NCBI GenBank assembly: GCA_902825775.1
Contig: CADECF010000001.1
Span: 62,001 to 126,000, forward strand
Length of the DNA: 64,000 nt
DNA from: an uncultured Lysobacteraceae bacterium
Lineage (GTDB): Bacteria > Pseudomonadota > Gammaproteobacteria > Xanthomonadales > Xanthomonadaceae
Reading direction: 5' to 3'
Shown here: positions 60,679 to 64,000 of the stretch, in pieces
How positions within the stretch are numbered: the first letter of the stretch is position 1
How the letters are laid out: each line of letters opens with the position of its first letter
The notes under the pieces: generated by a model
Seen by the model: the letters and a program-made list of their open reading frames with translations, nothing else
The model's database searches: none
What the model was told of the DNA's origin: nothing
Made by a program: the position numbers and the translations under genes

Positions 60679-62394
60679 TCAGCGACCGCCACCGCCCCCA
60701 CCGCCACCGCCGCCGCCAGAAGAACCGCCGCCACCGCCGCCCGACGAACTGCCCGGCGGCGTCGAAGACGATGCGATCTGCGAACTCAGGCTGTTGCCGA
60801 CCGCGTTCGCCAGACTGCCCAGATCAGAAACGCCGCCGCCGTGATACCAGGCGATGGCCGAAGTCGTCGCCGCAGCCGCGGCCGCGCCGACGGCCAGCGT
60901 GAACTTCTTGGTCCACGCGTCCTCGACTTCCAGCGCTACCGCATACGGCAACAACATTTCGTAGCGCTTGGCATCGAGCGCGGGCGGCGCATCCGGGCCG
61001 GGCATGCGCGCCAGTTCTTCGCGCTCGGCGACGCCGAGATAGCGCTTGAGGCCTTCGATTTCGTCGAGCAGCTTGCGTCCCGTCGGCGTCGACGCCTTCA
61101 CCAGCACCGCGAACACGGCCAATGTCGCCAGCATCAGCACCATCGCCGCGATGATCAATACGATGCCCGTGCCGCCGCTGATCGCGAACGCCAATGCGGT
61201 GCTGACCAGCACGATGGCGAACGCGATGCCGATGCTGCCGCCGTTGAGCTTGAAGTATTCGGGTTGGTACCGCGCTTTCAGGCCTTTGTCGTGCGCGGAC
61301 TGCGCGCCGGCGACCGTGGCGGCGTTCTCCTTCTCGAGTTCCAGCGTGCTTTGTTTGGAGAACAGACTCGATAGCAACGCGGCCTGCGGCGGCGTCAGAT
61401 CGCCGCTGCCGCCCTGCAGGCGCTGCAACCGCCAATCGTCTTGGAGAAAGCCCTTGTCGCGATGGATGCTGAGCCGTCCGTCCACCGCCATCGCCAACAA
61501 ATCGGAAGAGAAGCAGCGCGCGTCGTAGCCCATCCGTTTCGCATAGCGCAGCCCCGCGGGCGAATGGCCCTGCGGCGGTTCGTAGCGCACGATGATCGTG
61601 CCCGGCCGCGGATCGCGGCCGATGCTGCGCCAGCGCGCGATGCAGAAGCCGAGCAATCCGATCAAGCCGGCCAATGCCACCCATACGCCGCGATTGTCCT
61701 TCAGCAGCCAAAGGATGCGCTGCATCCGCGTCGGCGCCGGCACCAGGCCTTTCGGAAACGACAGCACAATGGTGAAGCCTTCCTGCGGCGACAGCGGCCG
61801 GATCAGACGCCAGCGCGCGACGCCGGGCGACGATATTTCCGCAACGAAGTCGGTGCCTTGCATGCCTTGCGCGCCGGTATAGCCTTCGGCGCGGAGTCGG
61901 TCGACCGGCACCGCTTGCGGCAGACGCACTTCGACGCTGCCGTTCTCGATCGTGAAGGCCCAGCCGGTCCCGATCGCGTTCCAATACAGCTCATCGTGAT
62001 CGGCGAAAAACCCAAGTTGGCGGGTGGAGCGGTAGCGCAGCTTGTAGGCGAATTCGGCGGGCACGGGCAGGAAATCGTCGTTGCCGGTGTTGACGCGCAC
62101 GCCGTTGCTCATCTTCTCGGTGAACCAGGGCTCGGGCTTGCCGTCGCGCAGCACTTCGAGCACTTCGAAACCGACCACGACGCGATTGCCATGACGGTCC
62201 TTGTAGCGGGTGGGGTAGTCGCGATAGATGCCGCGGCGGATCTGGTCGCCCTCGGCGCGCACCACGATACGTTCGGTCACGTCCAGGCTGCCGTCGGCGC
62301 GGATATCCACTCGGCTGTCGTAGGACAGGATGCGCTCCTGCGCGCCGAGCGGCGCCGCGAACAACAGCATCAGGACGATCAGGAAACGGCTCAT
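60679..62394 (-). CDS. DUF2207 family membrane protein with glycine-rich tail
   Basis: 571 residues. A signal peptide (MSRFLIVLMLLFAAPLGAQ) leads into the DUF2207 extracytoplasmic beta domain (ILSYDSRVDIRADGSLDVTERIVV, RRGIYRDYPTRY). One membrane helix follows near residue 250, then a cytoplasmic winged-helix-like segment, two more membrane helices near 410-450, and a Ser/Gly run at the C-terminus. Its ATG overlaps the lemA stop (ATGA). The LemA-DUF2207 pair is common in bacteria; its function is unknown. Confidence 0.88.
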   Translation of the reverse strand: MSRFLIVLMLLFAAPLGAQERILSYDSRVDIRADGSLDVTERIVVRAEGDQIRRGIYRDYPTRYKDRHGNRVVVGFEVLEVLRDGKPEPWFTEKMSNGVRVNTGNDDFLPVPAEFAYKLRYRSTRQLGFFADHDELYWNAIGTGWAFTIENGSVEVRLPQAVPVDRLRAEGYTGAQGMQGTDFVAEISSPGVARWRLIRPLSPQEGFTIVLSFPKGLVPAPTRMQRILWLLKDNRGVWVALAGLIGLLGFCIARWRSIGRDPRPGTIIVRYEPPQGHSPAGLRYAKRMGYDARCFSSDLLAMAVDGRLSIHRDKGFLQDDWRLQRLQGGSGDLTPPQAALLSSLFSKQSTLELEKENAATVAGAQSAHDKGLKARYQPEYFKLNGGSIGIAFAIVLVSTALAFAISGGTGIVLIIAAMVLMLATLAVFAVLVKASTPTGRKLLDEIEGLKRYLGVAEREELARMPGPDAPPALDAKRYEMLLPYAVALEVEDAWTKKFTLAVGAAAAAATTSAIAWYHGGGVSDLGSLANAVGNSLSSQIASSSTPPGSSSGGGGGGSSGGGGGGGGGGGR

Positions 62395-62951
62395 CGCGCC
62401 ATCTCCACGCGTACGGCCGCGCGGCCTTCGTCGGCGGCCTGGAAGAATTCCGCTTCGCGGAAACCGAAGCTGCGCGCGATCGCGACATCGGGCACGCGCT
62501 GGATGCCGTCGCGGTAGTCGCGCACGGCACCGTTGTAGAAGCGGCGCGCATATTGCAGCTGTTCTTCCACGTCGACGAGGTCGCGTTGCAGTTGCGCGAA
62601 ATTCTCGTTGGCCTTCAGGTCCGGATACGCCTCTTTCAACGCCAACAGCCGGCCGAGCGCGTTTTCCAACGAGGATTCGACTTCGCCCAGCCGGGCCGGG
62701 CCTTGCTGGGCGACGGCTTGCGCGCGCAATTCGGTGACCGCCTGCAGCACCGAACTTTCGTGGCCGGCATAAGCTTTGACCGCAGCGACCAGCGAGGGCA
62801 CCAGATCGTGCCGCCGCGTGAGTTGCACGTCGATGTCGGCCCAGGCGGTGTTCACTTGATTGCGCAGCCGCACCAGCCGGTTGAACGCCCATATGCCCCA
62901 TATCGCCAGCAGGGCCAGCAATGCGCCTATGCAGATCAGTGCCATCGTCAT
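62391..62951 (-). CDS. lemA: LemA family protein
   Basis: A 186-residue protein with one N-terminal membrane helix (ALICIGALLALLAIWGIWAFNRLV) and a long helical domain: NQVNTAWADIDVQLTRRHDLVPSLVAAVKAYAGHE is the family signature, followed by LKANENFAQLQRDLVDVEEQLQYARRFYN. LemA proteins are of uncertain role, with links to envelope stress. It heads the lemA-DUF2207 operon. Confidence 0.93.
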   Translation of the reverse strand: MTMALICIGALLALLAIWGIWAFNRLVRLRNQVNTAWADIDVQLTRRHDLVPSLVAAVKAYAGHESSVLQAVTELRAQAVAQQGPARLGEVESSLENALGRLLALKEAYPDLKANENFAQLQRDLVDVEEQLQYARRFYNGAVRDYRDGIQRVPDVAIARSFGFREAEFFQAADEGRAAVRVEMAR

Positions 62952-63008
62952 CGCGTTTGCCGCTCCTGGTGAGGGGTCGTCCTAATCCGAACGCAATCGT
63001 GCCGGCGC

Positions 63009-63230
63009 TCAGGCCGCGCCGAACACTCGGATCTCGAAATCGTCCAGCGATACGCGTTGCCCCGCGCGGATCTTGCAGGTCTTGCGCAGTTCGACGGCGC
63101 CATCCACCCGCACCGCACCGCTGGCGACCAGGGCCTTGCCCGCGCCGCCGCTGTCGCAGAGGCCGGCCAGTTTCAGCAACTGGTTCAGTTCGACGTAGTC
63201 GTGGTCGAGGGTGAAGTCGATCTGCGGCAT
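63009..63230 (-). CDS. S4-domain RNA-binding protein, YbcJ-like
   Basis: A 73-residue protein consisting of one S4 domain: VELNQLLKLAGLCDSGGAGKALVASGAVRVDGAVELRKTCKIRAGQRV. By family it binds structured RNA, and in E. coli YbcJ has been linked to ribosome assembly. It lies 57 nt upstream of lemA on the same strand; co-transcription is possible but unproven. Confidence 0.9.
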   Translation of the reverse strand: MPQIDFTLDHDYVELNQLLKLAGLCDSGGAGKALVASGAVRVDGAVELRKTCKIRAGQRVSLDDFEIRVFGAA

Positions 63231-63390
63231 CGGCGGGATCCGGGCGGTTCGCGGGCAGGGTCGCAGCCGGGCGCGCGCCGCGCAAGCCGGCGAGCTACGG
63301 GGCGCCGCGTCGGCAATCGATGAGGCCGTACTGCGCCGGCAGCCTCCTTACCGCAAAGGTCCATGCCGGGTGCGGCGACACCGTCAATTT

Positions 63391-63418
63391 TTGTCGTAGA
63401 CTGCGCCTCCTGTACATG
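63391..63418 (+). promoter_or_regulatory. Possible promoter of the DUF4019 gene
   Basis: TTGTCG (63391-63396) and TACATG (63413-63418) stand 16 nt apart, with the ATG 27 nt further on behind a GGAAAAAGG ribosome site. The -10 is weak. Confidence 0.3.
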
Positions 63419-63444
63419 GATCCCCCGGAAAAAGGTACACAAAC

Positions 63445-63978
63445 ATGAATAACCGCAAGCTTTTCCTGGTCGCTTCTCTGTTGGCCTGTTCCGGCGTGGT
63501 GGTGGCCCAACAGCCGCAACCGCAGCAGCAGCCCGCACGTCCGGCCGCGACGGCCGCACGCCCTGCGGCTGTGCAGCAGCAGGCGCCTGCGCTGACGCCG
63601 CAGCAGCGCGCCGCGTTGGCCAAGCAGGATGTCGATACCACCCAGGCCGCCCAGCAGGTGCTGAGCCTGGTCGACGCCAACCGCATCGCCGAAGTCTGGG
63701 AAGGCGCATCGCCGACCATGAAGCGGCTGGTGACGAAGGACGATTTCATCAAGCAGGTCACCATCGACCGCAACCGCCTGGGCGCGCCGGCATCGCGCGG
63801 CAAGGCCGTGGTCAGCCGTTCGCAGTTCGCCGCGGGCGGGCAGGTGCCGGCCGGCTTGTACATCAACGTCAATTTCCCGACCAAGTTCGCCAAGGCGCCG
63901 CAGCCGGTGCGCGAGCTGGTGTCGTTCCGGTTGGACGAAGACAAGACCTGGCGCGTGTCGGGCTATAGCCTGCGCTGA
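63445..63978 (+). CDS. Exported DUF4019 family protein
   Basis: A 177-residue protein with a signal peptide (MNNRKLFLVASLLACSGVVVA) and a Gln/Pro/Ala-rich linker of about 35 residues. A DUF4019 domain follows: IAEVWEGASPTMKRLVTKDDFIKQVTIDRNRLGAP, then GLYINVNFPTKFAKAPQPVRELVSFRLDEDKTWRVSGYSLR. These are periplasmic or secreted, with no known activity. It is a separate unit divergent from the S4 gene. Confidence 0.85.
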   Translation: MNNRKLFLVASLLACSGVVVAQQPQPQQQPARPAATAARPAAVQQQAPALTPQQRAALAKQDVDTTQAAQQVLSLVDANRIAEVWEGASPTMKRLVTKDDFIKQVTIDRNRLGAPASRGKAVVSRSQFAAGGQVPAGLYINVNFPTKFAKAPQPVRELVSFRLDEDKTWRVSGYSLR

Positions 63979-64000
63979 GCCGTACCGCATAGTGTCGCAA

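Overview
The window is high-GC, densely packed gammaproteobacterial DNA. Gene content points to Xanthomonadaceae, most probably a Lysobacter-like soil or predatory bacterium. The clues are a five-step histidine utilisation route with HutF, several TonB-dependent receptors, a type IV secretion effector carrying the Xanthomonadaceae XVIPCD signal, many small exported proteins, and abundant palindromic intergenic repeats in several families. These assignments come from reading translated sequence, not from database searches. I saw no tRNA, rRNA, insertion sequence, prophage or CRISPR array.

Layout. Positions 1-9.6k are mostly housekeeping: a partial histidine phosphatase, folC, a SPOR-domain protein, purF, a ferritin-like DUF455 protein, lpxH, gltX and the zinc regulator zur, followed by a MarR/MFS pair. 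At 10.3-12.8k a ZnuD-type TonB receptor and a MerC-domain membrane protein diverge from a spacer with a good candidate Zur box, so this is probably a zinc-acquisition unit controlled by the nearby zur. A small ribosomal THX protein follows. From 13.4k to 23.8k, histidine-degradation genes (hutI, hutF, hutU) are interleaved with an M19 dipeptidase, an EF-hand protein, an exported nucleotide phosphodiesterase and an Ada-AlkA plus Ogt alkylation-repair pair.

Positions 23.8-27.1k form a visibly AT-richer island: a DUF4238 protein facing a two-gene unit made of a lipoprotein and a 573-residue XVIPCD protein. This looks like a type IV secretion antibacterial effector with its periplasmic immunity lipoprotein. 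From 27.3k to 44.8k there is accessory material: small NTF2-like, SRPBCC, GFA and DUF1428 proteins, an anchored DJ-1/PfpI protein, a MATE exporter, two exported beta-propeller-type repeat proteins (delta-60 and SBBP), a TorF-like porin, an HxlR-controlled oxidoreductase/hemerythrin pair, a GNAT, a threonine-synthase-like enzyme, OsmC, a ClpP-fold lipoprotein and an orphan AAA ATPase.

Positions 44.9-50.1k hold the most unusual operon: a trypsin-like protease, a subtilisin-like lipoprotein, a proline-rich lipoprotein and a zincin metalloprotease lipoprotein, joined by 4-nt overlaps or a 10-nt gap. All are predicted to act in the cell envelope. A lipoprotein with a CxxCH haem-type motif diverges from it. 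Next come a TonB receptor divergent from a beta-propeller phytase (phosphate scavenging), then an arsenic operon (arsR, LMW-PTP arsC, aquaporin, glutaredoxin-type arsC, arsH) in which the aquaporin takes the place of an arsenite pump. The end holds a YkgJ/methyltransferase pair, two unrecognised small genes, a DUF2207-LemA membrane pair, an S4 RNA-binding protein and a DUF4019 protein.

Palindromic repeats occupy most intergenic spaces. Some invade or touch genes: two lie in frame within folC, and the same repeat family abuts both ends of lpxH and supplies its stop codon. The only gene-free stretch of more than 300 bases (10023-10325) holds the MarR promoter and operator, a repeat cluster and a terminator.
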